Shown one piece after another: positions 9,138 to 17,823 of a stretch of 64,000 bases of DNA. The stretch comes from Paenibacillus ihbetae (GTDB lineage: Bacteria > Bacillota > Bacilli > Paenibacillales > Paenibacillaceae). Below the pieces are notes generated by a model. The model was not told the DNA's origin and ran no database searches. It saw only the letters and a list, made by a program, of their open reading frames with translations. The stretch is taken from assembly GCF_002741055.1 (NCBI RefSeq), contig NZ_CP016809.1, positions 620,001 through 684,000 on the forward strand, given 5' to 3'. A program made the position numbers and the translations under genes. Numbering within the stretch: position 1 is the first letter of the stretch; each line of letters opens with the position of its first letter.

Positions 9138-9188
9138 AAACAAAAACGAAGGAGGAGCCAAGCTGTTTCAAGCTTTAGCTCTTCCTCC
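9138..9188 (-). terminator. Interrupted hairpin between pspA and DUF350 gene
   Basis: On the minus strand GGAGGA pairs with TCCTCC and AGCTT with AAGCT around a 6-base loop. A T-rich tail (TTCGTTTTTG) follows. It could lower expression of the three downstream genes relative to pspA rather than stop transcription fully. Confidence 0.55.
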
Positions 9189-9227
9189 CTCGCCCAGTCA
9201 TTCCGATGTCCGTTGCCCGGATTTGTG

Positions 9228-9899
9228 TTATTGCTTATTCTCGTACTGCTTCATCAAAGCGGCCAGCTCATCTTCAACCGCTTTGTCTTTGCCGAGGTTT
9301 TCAAACTCTTCATCCAAGGACTTTTCGCGCTGCGACATTTCATTGCTCGCTTCCGCTCTTGCTTCCATCGCCAGCATCTTCTCTTCCATTCGCTTAAGGC
9401 CGGCGGCAGCCGTGTCGGAGCCGAAGCCGTTCATTGCTTTGTTGATTTCGGTTTGCGCTTTGGCTGCATTGTAACGGGCTACCAGCGTTTCACGCTTGTT
9501 CTTCATTGCCGTCAGCTGCTTGCGCATCTCCTCGAGCTTCGAACGCAAATTGTCTGCCGCGAGTTTGTTCTGATCGTAGCTTGCCTTGTATTCGTCGCGC
9601 TTGGCTTCGGCAGCCTTCTTCTCTTCAAGGGCACGGCGGGCAAGGTCCACGTTCTGCGCCTGCGCGGCCGTATGCGCTTGCTGCGTACGCTTCTCGACAA
9701 GCGCCGCCTGCTCTTCGTAGAGCGCCTTGAAGCGCTTCTCGATCGCAATCTGAGCGGCAACGGCTTTCTCCGCATCCTCAAGATCTTCCGTCATATCCCG
9801 AATATATTGATCCGTCATTTTGATCGGGTCTTCCGCCTTGTCGATAATGGCGTTAATATTGGACATGGTCAAATCACGCAATCGTTTAAATATGGACAT
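9228..9899 (-). CDS. pspA: PspA/IM30 family membrane-stress protein
   Basis: A 223-residue protein that is almost entirely coiled coil. It starts with the amphipathic helix MSIFKRLRDLTMSNINAI and is followed by KAEDPIKM and YIRDMTEDLEDAEKAVA, hallmarks of PspA/IM30. These proteins form ESCRT-III-like assemblies on damaged inner membranes. GGGAGGAAG precedes ATG 9899. It is the first gene of a four-gene operon and lies directly behind a sigma-W-like promoter (9950-9975), which fits induction by envelope stress as in Bacillus subtilis. Confidence 0.94.
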   Translation of the reverse strand: MSIFKRLRDLTMSNINAIIDKAEDPIKMTDQYIRDMTEDLEDAEKAVAAQIAIEKRFKALYEEQAALVEKRTQQAHTAAQAQNVDLARRALEEKKAAEAKRDEYKASYDQNKLAADNLRSKLEEMRKQLTAMKNKRETLVARYNAAKAQTEINKAMNGFGSDTAAAGLKRMEEKMLAMEARAEASNEMSQREKSLDEEFENLGKDKAVEDELAALMKQYENKQ

Positions 9900-9949
9900 C
9901 TTATTCTTCCTCCCGCTTTTACATTAATAATCGCTGTATGTTTATTATT

Positions 9950-9975
9950 TACGCCGTCCGCGGCAAAACGTTTCA
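9950..9975 (-). promoter_or_regulatory. ECF sigma-W-type promoter for the pspA operon
   Basis: The minus strand reads TGAAAC (9975-9970), a 16-base spacer and CGTA (9953-9950), an exact match to the sigma-W consensus TGAAAC-N16-CGTA known in B. subtilis. It lies about 50 bases before the pspA start and in no gene. Confidence 0.75.
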
Positions 9976-9982
9976 AAATTTT

Positions 9983-11005
9983 TTAGAAACCTCTTTGATA
10001 TTGCTTCGGAACCTTCTGCTCCCCGCCGAGCGCCTTCGCAGCATGCACGGCCCAATACGGATCTCTCAGCATGCCTCTGCCGATCGCAACCAAATCCGCC
10101 TTCCCCGACAAAATAACATTTTGAGCGACTTCATAATCATCCAGCAATCCGACGGCAATGACGGGCACCTTCAGCAATCGTTTGAACTCCGCTGCCAAGT
10201 CCACTTGATAACCCGGCGCAGCCTCCGGTCCCCCGCCTGATCCGACGGGGCCCTCGCCGCCGGAAGAGATATGAAAGATATCCACCCCGGCGTCCTTATA
10301 TCTTCGGCAAACCTCGGCGCAGTAATCCACATCATAACCGCCATCGACATACTCCTTCGCCGATACGCGCATGATGACCGGCATGCCCTCCGGAAGGACT
10401 TCCTTCACGGCCCGGACGACCCGTTCGCCGAACAGGGGAAGATCCTGCCCATATTCATCGCTTCGCTGATTGGTCAACGGGGAGTGGAACTGGTGAATCA
10501 AATATCCGTGGGCCCCATGGATTTCAACGGTGTCGAATCCGGCCTCAACGGCCCGGCGGGCCCCATCCTTAAACGCCTGGATCAGCTCTTCGATCTCGGC
10601 CGCCGACAGCGCCTTCGGTATTTTATATTGGGAGCTGAACGCGATGGCCGACGGTGCTACCGACGGTTCCGCATCCTGTGCCTTTCTTCCGGCATGGCCG
10701 AGCTGAATCCCGATCTTCGTGCCGTAGGAATGCACGGCTTCAACCAGCCGGCGATAGGCAGGAATATGTTCATCGCTCCAAATGCCTGTATCCTGGTTCG
10801 ATATGCGTCCGTCAGGGTGAACCCCGGTCATCTCGACAATGATCAAGCCGGTACCGCCCACGGCGCGGCTGACATAATGGACGAAATGCCAGTCGTTCGG
10901 GATCCCGTCCTCCGCTTTCACGGAATATTGACACATCGGTGGCATCACGATCCGGTTCTTCAGCGTCAAATTTTTAAAGTTATAGGGTGTAAACAAGTCT
11001 GCCAA
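9983..11005 (-). CDS. namA: NADPH dehydrogenase NamA (Old Yellow Enzyme, YqjM-like)
   Basis: A 340-residue FMN ene-reductase close to B. subtilis YqjM along its length. The regulatory Cys and Tyr are in PPMCQYS, the substrate-binding pair in IHGAHGY, and the FMN phosphate and Arg-finger region in AIGRGMLRDP. Such enzymes reduce activated C=C bonds and take part in electrophile stress. TTG 11005 is preferred because AGGGAGA lies 7 bases before it and the YqjM alignment begins there; the frame upstream is open but unlike the family. A TATAAT at 11060-11055 (minus) is a likely -10. Confidence 0.92.
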   Translation of the reverse strand: MADLFTPYNFKNLTLKNRIVMPPMCQYSVKAEDGIPNDWHFVHYVSRAVGGTGLIIVEMTGVHPDGRISNQDTGIWSDEHIPAYRRLVEAVHSYGTKIGIQLGHAGRKAQDAEPSVAPSAIAFSSQYKIPKALSAAEIEELIQAFKDGARRAVEAGFDTVEIHGAHGYLIHQFHSPLTNQRSDEYGQDLPLFGERVVRAVKEVLPEGMPVIMRVSAKEYVDGGYDVDYCAEVCRRYKDAGVDIFHISSGGEGPVGSGGGPEAAPGYQVDLAAEFKRLLKVPVIAVGLLDDYEVAQNVILSGKADLVAIGRGMLRDPYWAVHAAKALGGEQKVPKQYQRGF

Positions 11006-11165
11006 TCGAATATCTCCCTTCCGAATCCAAATATGTGATGTACACTCAACCGTTATTATACACCTTTTTCGTCCAAAAACTAAAAATGAGCCTCGGGGGC
11101 TCTCATGGATAAAGTCGGTGCTGGTTGGGAATACCATACAGAAAATGCTATAGGGGCTGATCGAG

Positions 11166-12023
11166 ATGTTCAACCGAATTCATGCAGGGTTTCGCATCCT
11201 TGGGATGCTTTGTATCCTGCTCGCCATGCCGGCTCTCCCCGCCGATGCCGCGGCTTTGAACGGCTTGACTGCGCAGCCGGATGAAACCTCCTCCGTCATG
11301 TCCGAATCTTGGTCTTCCATTGAGGACCATGCGAAACGTGCAGGCGGCCGTTCAAGGGAGTCTCTGTCGCTGAGCCAATTAATGAAGAAATACCCCGATA
11401 CCTTTCGGACCAGCGGGCCCCGCGTCAAAAAAATCGCCTTGACGTTCGATGACGTCCCCGATCCCCGATTTACCGGAAAAGTGCTGGATGTTCTGAAGGA
11501 GCAGCAGGTGAAAGCCACTTTCTTTGCCGTCGGCGAGCGGGCCAAGAAGCATCCCGGCCTCGTTAAGCGCATGCACGAGGAAGGGCATGCCATCGGGAAC
11601 CACTCCTATAACCACGCCCAGCTTAACAAGCTGAGCCTCCATAAATTCAAGGATCAGATCGAGCGGACCAATATGGTCATCAAATCCATAACCGGGATCG
11701 AGCCAAGGCTGATTCGGCCGCCATATGGCGAGATTAATGAGGAGCAGCTTCAATGGGCCCGGAAGAACGGCTTCAAAGTCGTTAACTGGAATGTCGATTC
11801 ATTGGATTGGAAGGGTCTAGGAAAGGATGAGGTCATGAGCAATATTCTTTCCGCGGTCGGACCGGGCTCGATCGTTCTGCAGCACGCAGGGGGTGGCGTC
11901 GGCTCCGATCTGACCGGAACGATCGAGGCGCTCCCAGGTATCATTCGCGAGCTCCGGGGCAAGGGATATACCTTCGTCACTCTTCCGGAAATGCTCGGGT
12001 TGCCTGAGAGCTTTAAGCATTAG
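11166..12023 (+). CDS. Polysaccharide deacetylase family protein
   Basis: A 285-residue secreted or membrane-attached protein: signal peptide about 1-29, a linker, then a NodB domain (about 90-280). Metal-site motifs are present: TFDD (motif 1), HSYNH (motif 2) and RPPYG (motif 3), with LQHAGG near the end as the His motif. The normally conserved TFDDGPDP reads TFDDVPDP here. The likely role is N-deacetylation of peptidoglycan or another cell-wall glycan. AGGGG lies 9 bases before ATG 11166. It is divergent from namA. Confidence 0.88.
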   Translation: MFNRIHAGFRILGMLCILLAMPALPADAAALNGLTAQPDETSSVMSESWSSIEDHAKRAGGRSRESLSLSQLMKKYPDTFRTSGPRVKKIALTFDDVPDPRFTGKVLDVLKEQQVKATFFAVGERAKKHPGLVKRMHEEGHAIGNHSYNHAQLNKLSLHKFKDQIERTNMVIKSITGIEPRLIRPPYGEINEEQLQWARKNGFKVVNWNVDSLDWKGLGKDEVMSNILSAVGPGSIVLQHAGGGVGSDLTGTIEALPGIIRELRGKGYTFVTLPEMLGLPESFKH

Positions 12024-12160
12024 GAAGCCTTGGAGAGCCTTAATCATAGCCGTTGGTCCGCTAGGGCTCCTCGCAAGGAGCAAGCAAAGAACGTTTCAGG
12101 AGAGCTTAGGATCCTGGAGAACAGCATGCCGAGGATTCCGTTCGCAAACCCTGTGTGTAT

Positions 12161-12200
12161 ATAAAAGGCGGCGCTTCAGAGATATCCCTGCAGCGCCGCC
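12161..12200 (-). terminator. Terminator of the LysM-3D gene
   Basis: GGCGGCGCT and AGCGCCGCC form a perfect 9-bp stem whose loop can pair further (CAG/CTG around GATATC). On the minus strand it is followed by TTTTATAT. On the plus strand the tail is not T-rich, though it may also help end the deacetylase transcript. Confidence 0.75.
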
Positions 12201-12255
12201 CCTTGATCATCATGTTCGTTTTACATTCTAGATCCCAATTCAACGGGATTAGCCA

Positions 12256-12975
12256 TTACTCAATAATGTACAATTTGATATCCTGAATGCCGAATTTGCT
12301 GACAAAGGACGGAGAGCCTGGAATAAAGATATCAATCTTGTTTCCTTTAATGGCTCCGCCGATATCGCGCGCTTCCGCGACAAAAGCCTTTTTCGGAAGC
12401 CCGGGATGCTCATGCCCGGTAACGAGCACCTTCGTACCAAGCGGGATGACCTTCGGGTCAACGGCGATCGTGCCGATCTCCAGCTTGTTGCCGAAGTAAT
12501 CGACCGCTCCCCATCCGCCGTTCTCGCTGGCTGCTGAGGAGTATGCGGTAGCCTTCACGGACAAGGTCTTGCTGTAGTTGAAGGTCTTGCCCCAAGCTTC
12601 GACCACGTTCTTATCATGGAATACGTTCAGGGTCGGCGAAAAGGCAGCTGCCGGTGCAGCCGAAGCAACCGATTTCGCCGATACGGTGCCTGGAATTTTG
12701 ATTTTGAGACCCGGATAGATATTCGTCGCCTTGATGGTCGGATTTGCGCTCATCAGCTTGTCCAGCTTTACGCCGTACTGCTTCGACAGGAAGTAGAAGG
12801 TGTCTCCTTGCTTAGCGACATGAACCGAGCTGGCATGGGCTTGCAGCATACCGCCGCTGAATGTCAGTCCGATCGCCAGCGCGGTCATCGTGAACCACTT
12901 TGCCGTTTTTCCGGCGAGTCGGGCAATCTTATCCTTTTGTGCTTTTTTTAATGGTCGTTGTTTCATAGATGTCAT
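12256..12975 (-). CDS. LysM peptidoglycan-binding protein with C-terminal 3D domain
   Basis: A 239-residue exported protein. Basic N-terminus and membrane signal segment (about 28-48, cleavage near AHASS), one LysM motif (about 52-95, HVAKQGDTFYFLSKQYGV to IYPGLKIKIPG), a Ser/Ala linker, and a 3D domain (about 145-239). The three Asp of the 3D domain are seen in TIAVDPKVIPLG, EARDIGG and KIDIFI. This is the YocH-type layout of autolysin-like proteins. AGGAGG precedes ATG 12975. It sits alone between two terminators. Confidence 0.9.
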   Translation of the reverse strand: MTSMKQRPLKKAQKDKIARLAGKTAKWFTMTALAIGLTFSGGMLQAHASSVHVAKQGDTFYFLSKQYGVKLDKLMSANPTIKATNIYPGLKIKIPGTVSAKSVASAAPAAAFSPTLNVFHDKNVVEAWGKTFNYSKTLSVKATAYSSAASENGGWGAVDYFGNKLEIGTIAVDPKVIPLGTKVLVTGHEHPGLPKKAFVAEARDIGGAIKGNKIDIFIPGSPSFVSKFGIQDIKLYIIE

Positions 12976-13082
12976 ATGTCGATGCCTCCTATGTATGAAT
13001 CAAGCAATCTCGGTTATCTGACGGAACTGAATATATCACAATTTTGTAACCAATAGCGCATGCAATTGTTACCAGCAGGCGC

Positions 13083-13126
13083 AAAAAAACAGCGTCAATA
13101 CCTCAATAGTTCAGGTATGACGCTGT
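13083..13126 (-). terminator. Terminator of the amino-acid ABC transporter operon
   Basis: On the minus strand ACAGCGTCATACCT pairs with AGGTATTGACGCTGT (14 bp, one bulged T) and runs into seven T. It starts 30 bases past the ATPase stop codon. Confidence 0.9.
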
Positions 13127-13155
13127 TCGCGCAATGCTCGATGTCGTTAAAAAAG

Positions 13156-13884
13156 TTACAAAACCTTGCTCAAAAACTCCTTCGTGCGCGGATGGGAAGG
13201 CTGGCCGAACAATTCCTCCGGCGTTCCCTCTTCGATGATTTTTCCGCCGTCCATGAACAAAATCCGATCGCCGACCTCGCGTGCAAAGCCCATTTCATGG
13301 GTAACGATGACCATGGTCATTCCGCCTTCGGCCAGCTTCTTCATGACCTCAAGCACCTCGCCGACCATTTCCGGATCAAGCGCGGAGGTTGGCTCATCGA
13401 ACAGCATGACATGCGGCTGCATGGCGAGCGCCCGTGCGATCGCGATCCGCTGCTTCTGTCCGCCGGACAGCTGCGCGGGATACGCCTCTTTCTTGTCCAG
13501 CAGCCCTACAGATTTTAGCAGCTCGTCGGCGGTCGCTTCAGCTTCTTTGGCCGAGACGCCCTTTACTTGCATTGGCGCCAGCGTAATGTTCTGCAGCACC
13601 GTTTTGTGCGGAAACAGATTGAACTGCTGGAATACCATGCCCATTTTTTCGCGGGTGGCGTTAATATTGTGGTTCTTGGCCGTAATCAGCTCGCCCTCGA
13701 ACGATATCTCGCCGCTGGTCGGCACCTCGAGCAGGTTCAGGCAGCGAAGGAACGTGCTCTTGCCGGAGCCGCTGGGGCCAATGACAACGACGACCTCCCC
13801 TTTTGCGATTTCCACGTCGATGCCTTTCAAGATTTCCAGCTTGCCAAACGATTTATGAAGTCCCTTAACGGTTATCACTTGCAC
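13156..13884 (-). CDS. Polar amino acid ABC transporter ATP-binding protein (GlnQ/ArtM type)
   Basis: A 242-residue cytoplasmic ATPase with Walker [11 protein letters not shown]-loop [12 protein letters not shown], signature [15 protein letters not shown], Walker [15 protein letters not shown] and the switch His in VTHEM. The subgroup is that of glutamine/arginine uptake systems. The start is GTG 13884 with AAGGAAG upstream. It overlaps the 3' end of the fused receptor-permease gene by 20 bases, so the pair makes a complete transporter. Confidence 0.93.
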   Translation of the reverse strand: MQVITVKGLHKSFGKLEILKGIDVEIAKGEVVVVIGPSGSGKSTFLRCLNLLEVPTSGEISFEGELITAKNHNINATREKMGMVFQQFNLFPHKTVLQNITLAPMQVKGVSAKEAEATADELLKSVGLLDKKEAYPAQLSGGQKQRIAIARALAMQPHVMLFDEPTSALDPEMVGEVLEVMKKLAEGGMTMVIVTHEMGFAREVGDRILFMDGGKIIEEGTPEELFGQPSHPRTKEFLSKVL

Positions 13885-15307
13885 TCAACTTCCTTTCCCA
13901 GACACCCAGAAGCTTCGAAAGAACGAATGTCAGTATAAAGTAAATCAATGCGGCAACAAGAAGCGGATTCAGCGGGGCAAAGGTTGAACCGCGCAAAATC
14001 TGAGCCTGGTACATGATGTCGAAAACCCCGATGAACGATACGATGGACGATTCCTTGATGATGACCACGAACTCGTTACCGATGGCCGGCAGTACCCCCT
14101 TCAGCGCCTGCGGAAGAATGATATGACGCATCGCCTTGCCCTTGGTCATCCCGAGTGAACGGGCCGCTTCCAGCTGTCCGCGGTCGACGCCTTGAATACC
14201 TGCCCGGAAAATTTCGGCCAAGTACGCCGCACTGTTCAGTGACAGTGTCAGAATACCGGACTGAATCGGCGTAAATTTGATGTCAAACGCGGCGAGGCTG
14301 TAATGAATAATAAACAGCTGAACGAGCATCGGCGTGCCGCGCATAATTTCAATATAGGCTGTAGCTAAGAACTTCAGGATACCGACCCCGGACATACGCA
14401 TCAGCGCGATCACGAGACCGAGAATAAATCCGAAGAATACGCCTAGAGCCGATATAAGCAGCGTAAATTGAATGCCTTGCGCATAATAATCGCGGTATTT
14501 CCAGAAAAATTCGAAGGTATTGAGGTTCTCCTTCGTACGTCCGGCGGCAAGATCACTAGCCTCGTCGACGAACTTCTGGATCTGGTTATTCTCCTTCAGC
14601 CGTTTAAGCGTTGCGTTAATGCTGTCCAGAAGCTCCTGGTTGCCTTTGCGGACGCCGATGGCATACTCGTCATTCTCCGTCGTCGGCTTGGCGTCTGTAA
14701 TCGCCATCGTTTCGACATTCATGTTCGTAAGGGCGATCGGATACTCCGCCAACACGACGTCAACGCGCTCCGAGTCCAGCTGGAGCATCAGATCCGGTAT
14801 TTTATCCAGGGAGACGACCTGGGCATTCGGTATCTCTTTCGCGATCGTTTCCTGGATCGAGCTCTTCTGAACGCCGATACGCGCGCCTTCCAGGCTCTCA
14901 ACGGTGTTGTATTTCTGTTCATCGCCCTTGCGCACCACGACCGACTGCTCGGCCGCGTAATACGGATCGGAAAAGTCGATGCTCTTGCGCCGTTCTTCCG
15001 TCGGGTTCATGCCCGAGATCACGAAATCGACCCGGCCGCTGGTCAGTTCCGGCAGCAGCGCATCAAAGGACGTATCTTTGATGACGAGCTCGGCGCCAAG
15101 ATCCTTGGCGATCTCCTTCGCGATTTCAATATCAAATCCGACGATGGTATCTACGCCGTCGATCGTTTTGTGAAATTCATAAGGCGCATAATCGGCACTG
15201 GTGCCGAGAATGATGGTTTTCTTCTCGACCTCTGCATGCACGATGCTTCCGAAAGCAAGCACAACCGCCATGCACAGGGTCATCCAAGCGATAAATTTAC
15301 GTTTCAT
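13865..15307 (-). CDS. Fused amino-acid-binding protein and permease of an ABC transporter
   Basis: 480 residues with three parts. A signal or anchor segment (about 8-25) comes first. A family 3 solute-binding domain follows (about 32-260: [44 protein letters not shown]). A HisM/GlnP-type permease domain completes it (about 268-475: [15 protein letters not shown] and the [22 protein letters not shown] coupling loop). The receptor is thus tethered to its channel. ATG 15307 follows AGGGGAGAAAG. The ligand is probably a polar amino acid. Confidence 0.93.
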   Translation of the reverse strand: MKRKFIAWMTLCMAVVLAFGSIVHAEVEKKTIILGTSADYAPYEFHKTIDGVDTIVGFDIEIAKEIAKDLGAELVIKDTSFDALLPELTSGRVDFVISGMNPTEERRKSIDFSDPYYAAEQSVVVRKGDEQKYNTVESLEGARIGVQKSSIQETIAKEIPNAQVVSLDKIPDLMLQLDSERVDVVLAEYPIALTNMNVETMAITDAKPTTENDEYAIGVRKGNQELLDSINATLKRLKENNQIQKFVDEASDLAAGRTKENLNTFEFFWKYRDYYAQGIQFTLLISALGVFFGFILGLVIALMRMSGVGILKFLATAYIEIMRGTPMLVQLFIIHYSLAAFDIKFTPIQSGILTLSLNSAAYLAEIFRAGIQGVDRGQLEAARSLGMTKGKAMRHIILPQALKGVLPAIGNEFVVIIKESSIVSFIGVFDIMYQAQILRGSTFAPLNPLLVAALIYFILTFVLSKLLGVWERKLSASDNR

Positions 15308-15371
15308 TTGAATGCTTTCTCCCCTAACTGATCCAATTCATATTTCCCTTCGTTAAACCTGCGACTGAGAC

Positions 15372-15400
15372 ATTATAAAACACGATGCATGAATATGCAA
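15372..15400 (-). promoter_or_regulatory. Candidate sigma-A promoter of the amino-acid transporter operon
   Basis: On the minus strand TTGCAT (15400-15395), 17-base spacer, TATAAT (15377-15372). The -10 is perfect and the -35 matches in its first three bases. Confidence 0.45.
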
Positions 15401-15627
15401 TGAAAATTCATGGATTTTTCCATAGCCCTTGTCGTCCGGCTTTAATACAACTCAAAGCCGGCGAATTTATCATACAACGGTTAATATGTAATGCAGGCCG
15501 GTCCATATACCCGCCGGACGATCATTTTTGTTATCGCCAATTATTTGGTGAGTAAACAGCACAAGCAGTTAAGCGCATTTAGATTCCATATATTCACAGA
15601 TATTTTAGATCGGATGATGATTTTATT

Positions 15628-15891
15628 TTAGAAAATCGTTATCTTATTAGCAGCAAGGACTAGTTCTTGAGTCATGTCCGGTGTAGTGAGTGTAACGACC
15701 TGCATCAACTCGTTAAACGGACTTACCTTGGAGCATCTTGATGCATAATCTGCCCTGGCGTGCTTCATCTTATAATCGTTCATCCTATCTGGAAGGGCAA
15801 GGGCCGGCTCGTTGGACATGCTCCGCAGGTTCCGTAAGCGCCCTGGAAGCACCTTGGAGAGCATTACAGAGATGAACAGCAGCACCTTCAC
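15628..15891 (-). CDS. Doubtful small open frame, product unknown
   Basis: 87 residues from GTG 15891, with the frame open a little further upstream but no ATG. It begins hydrophobic (VLLFISVMLSKVLPG) and then is mixed and basic. There is no clear ribosome site and I recognise no family. It may be a remnant of a gene or chance; it fills much of an otherwise empty 659-base gap. Confidence 0.2.
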   Translation of the reverse strand: MKVLLFISVMLSKVLPGRLRNLRSMSNEPALALPDRMNDYKMKHARADYASRCSKVSPFNELMQVVTLTTPDMTQELVLAANKITIF

Positions 15892-15966
15892 CGCCGCGCT
15901 TTCATCCTTTGTTTCATTCTATTGGTCGAATGGTTATTTAATAGCTAAATTCAAGGAGGTGTAGCC

Positions 15967-17715
15967 ATGCTGTTAGAAGCGCTGTATCACGTTCCAAGGG
16001 ATAAATGGGCTTATGCCTATGATCCGCATACCATCCATTTAAGGGTGCGAACCAAGAAAAACGATATCGATTCGGTTGTGGCCATGACCGGAGACAAATA
16101 CGATTGGGACCGGACGTACTTCGAAATCACCATGGAGAAGTCCGCCTCCGACGATATGTTTGATTACTACGAATGTCACGTCAAACCGAAGTATAAACGA
16201 TTATCCTACGGCTTCCGCATTCATGCCGGCGATGAAACAGTTTATATGGTCGACAGCGGCATCGGCTGGGATTATCCTCATCCCCCGGCAGGTTATTTCG
16301 AGTTCCCTTACATACATGAAATCGATGTATTCAAGGTACCGGAATGGGCGAAGGAAGCGGTATTTTACCAAATTATGACCGAACGCTTCGCCAACGGGGA
16401 TCCCGGCAATGACCCGGAAGGAACGGAGCCTTGGGGAGGCCAGCCGAAGGTTGACAATTTTTTTGGCGGCGATTTGCAGGGGGTGCTGGATCATCTGGAT
16501 GATCTCGTTCACCTCGGAATCAATGCGATTTACTTCACCCCGCTCTTCCGCTCCCCTTCCAATCATAAATACGATACCGTTGATTACAAACAAGTCGATC
16601 CGCATTTCGGGGATAATGAGCTGCTTAAAAAGGTCGTCGACACCTGCCATGCCAAGGGGATCCGGGTCATGCTTGACGCGGTGTTCAACCATTGCAGCGA
16701 CCAATTCCCGCCGTTTCAGGACGTGTTGAAGAACGGCGAAAAATCCAGATATGCAGAGTGGTTTCATGTGAATGATTTCCCTTGTGAAATCCGGGACGGC
16801 ATACCGACTTATGATACCTTCGGATTTTTCGGCAATATGCCGAAATTCAATACCGCTAACCCCGAGGTCAAGGCCTATCTGCTCGACGTGGCGGAATATT
16901 GGATCAAGGAGATCAAGCTGGACGGCTGGCGCCTGGATGTGGCCAACGAAATTGACCATCATTTCTGGAGAGATTTCAGGCAGGTGGTAAAACAGGCCAA
17001 TCCGGATGCCTACATCGTAGGCGAGGTATGGTCCGACTCCCTGCTGTGGCTGATCGGGGATCAGTTCGATTCCGTCATGAATTACCCCTTTGCCGACAAG
17101 GTGCTTGAGTTCTTCAACGGACAAATGGACGGGCTTACCTTCGCGAACCGGATCGGATCGCTGCTGATGAGGTACCCGCAGCAAACGAACGAAGTCGTCT
17201 TTAACCTGCTCTGCAGTCATGACACGCCAAGGCTGCTGACCCGCGTAGGCGGGGATACACGCCGGATGAAGCTGACGGTCGCATTTTTGTTCACCTTCAT
17301 GGGAACGCCATGCATTTTTTATGGGGATGAAATCGGTCTGACGGGAGACGGGGATCCGGACTGCCGCAAATGCATGGAATGGGATCCGGCCAAACAGGAC
17401 CGGGATCTGTATGAGTTCTACAGGAGCATGATCGGCCTGCGGAAAAGGCATCCGGCCCTGCGGCAAGGACGCTTCCGATTCCTTCAGGCCCGTCACCATG
17501 ACCCTAGCATCGTCTATGAGCGTGCGGATGATAAAATGCACTTCATCATCTGGATGAACAACAGCGACCGTCCGCGCACCCTCTCCCATCCCATCGTCAC
17601 GACCGATTGGGTGGATGCCTTGACGGAGGAGCCGGTCAAGCCGGTAAAAGGCACCATGCATATCGAGCTTGAGCCGTTCGGGTTCCGGATTATTCGCAGA
17701 AAGCTGAAGAACTAA
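15967..17715 (+). CDS. Neopullulanase/cyclomaltodextrinase-type alpha-glycosidase (GH13)
   Basis: A 582-residue cytoplasmic enzyme, no signal peptide. An N-terminal beta domain (about 1-120) of the maltogenic amylase type precedes the GH13 barrel. The barrel shows DAVFNH, the nucleophile Asp in GWRLDVANE, the acid Glu in IVGEVW and the third Asp in CSHDT. Such enzymes open cyclodextrins and cut maltodextrins or pullulan to small sugars. AAGGAGGTG lies 6 bases before ATG 15967. It converges on glgA across a shared terminator, so it likely feeds or degrades the glycogen pool. Confidence 0.92.
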   Translation: MLLEALYHVPRDKWAYAYDPHTIHLRVRTKKNDIDSVVAMTGDKYDWDRTYFEITMEKSASDDMFDYYECHVKPKYKRLSYGFRIHAGDETVYMVDSGIGWDYPHPPAGYFEFPYIHEIDVFKVPEWAKEAVFYQIMTERFANGDPGNDPEGTEPWGGQPKVDNFFGGDLQGVLDHLDDLVHLGINAIYFTPLFRSPSNHKYDTVDYKQVDPHFGDNELLKKVVDTCHAKGIRVMLDAVFNHCSDQFPPFQDVLKNGEKSRYAEWFHVNDFPCEIRDGIPTYDTFGFFGNMPKFNTANPEVKAYLLDVAEYWIKEIKLDGWRLDVANEIDHHFWRDFRQVVKQANPDAYIVGEVWSDSLLWLIGDQFDSVMNYPFADKVLEFFNGQMDGLTFANRIGSLLMRYPQQTNEVVFNLLCSHDTPRLLTRVGGDTRRMKLTVAFLFTFMGTPCIFYGDEIGLTGDGDPDCRKCMEWDPAKQDRDLYEFYRSMIGLRKRHPALRQGRFRFLQARHHDPSIVYERADDKMHFIIWMNNSDRPRTLSHPIVTTDWVDALTEEPVKPVKGTMHIELEPFGFRIIRRKLKN

Positions 17716-17746
17716 ACTGATCCACCCCTTGCATTTTAACAAAAAG

Positions 17747-17803
17747 AAAGGGACTGAATCGCAGGCAGGTTGCCATCAACCGCCTGTTCATTCAGTCCCT
17801 TTT
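17747..17803. terminator. Bidirectional terminator between GH13 gene and glgA
   Basis: AAAGGGACTGAAT pairs perfectly with ATTCAGTCCCTTT, and the inner arms CAGGC/GCCTG and GGTTG/CAACC also pair. T-rich ends lie on both sides. Confidence 0.88.
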
Positions 17804-17823
17804 GATTTGCTCGTCCAGCCGAC

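Larger units (their letters stand above)
15308..15966. other. 659-base intergenic region
   Basis: Holds the promoter of the fused transporter gene (15372-15400) and a perfect 8-bp stem-loop, CCGGCTTT/AAAGCCGG at 15436-15461, without a T tail on either side. It also holds one weak open frame on the minus strand (15628-15891), and at 15952-15960 the AAGGAGGTG site of the GH13 gene. No RNA gene was recognised. Confidence 0.5.

Noticed and set aside
11088..11106. GC-rich hairpin with T tail on the minus strand in the namA-deacetylase gap
   Set aside because: It lies upstream of namA and no minus-strand gene ends there, so a terminator role has no target; left out of the features.
15394..15408. 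CodY-like box at the amino-acid transporter promoter
   Set aside because: Only 10 of 15 positions match AATTTTCWGAAAATT; the first half is good but the second half is not.
16201..17742. Minus-strand open frame of 513 codons opposite the GH13 gene
   Set aside because: Shadow of a clear enzyme gene; it also runs through the bidirectional terminator region.
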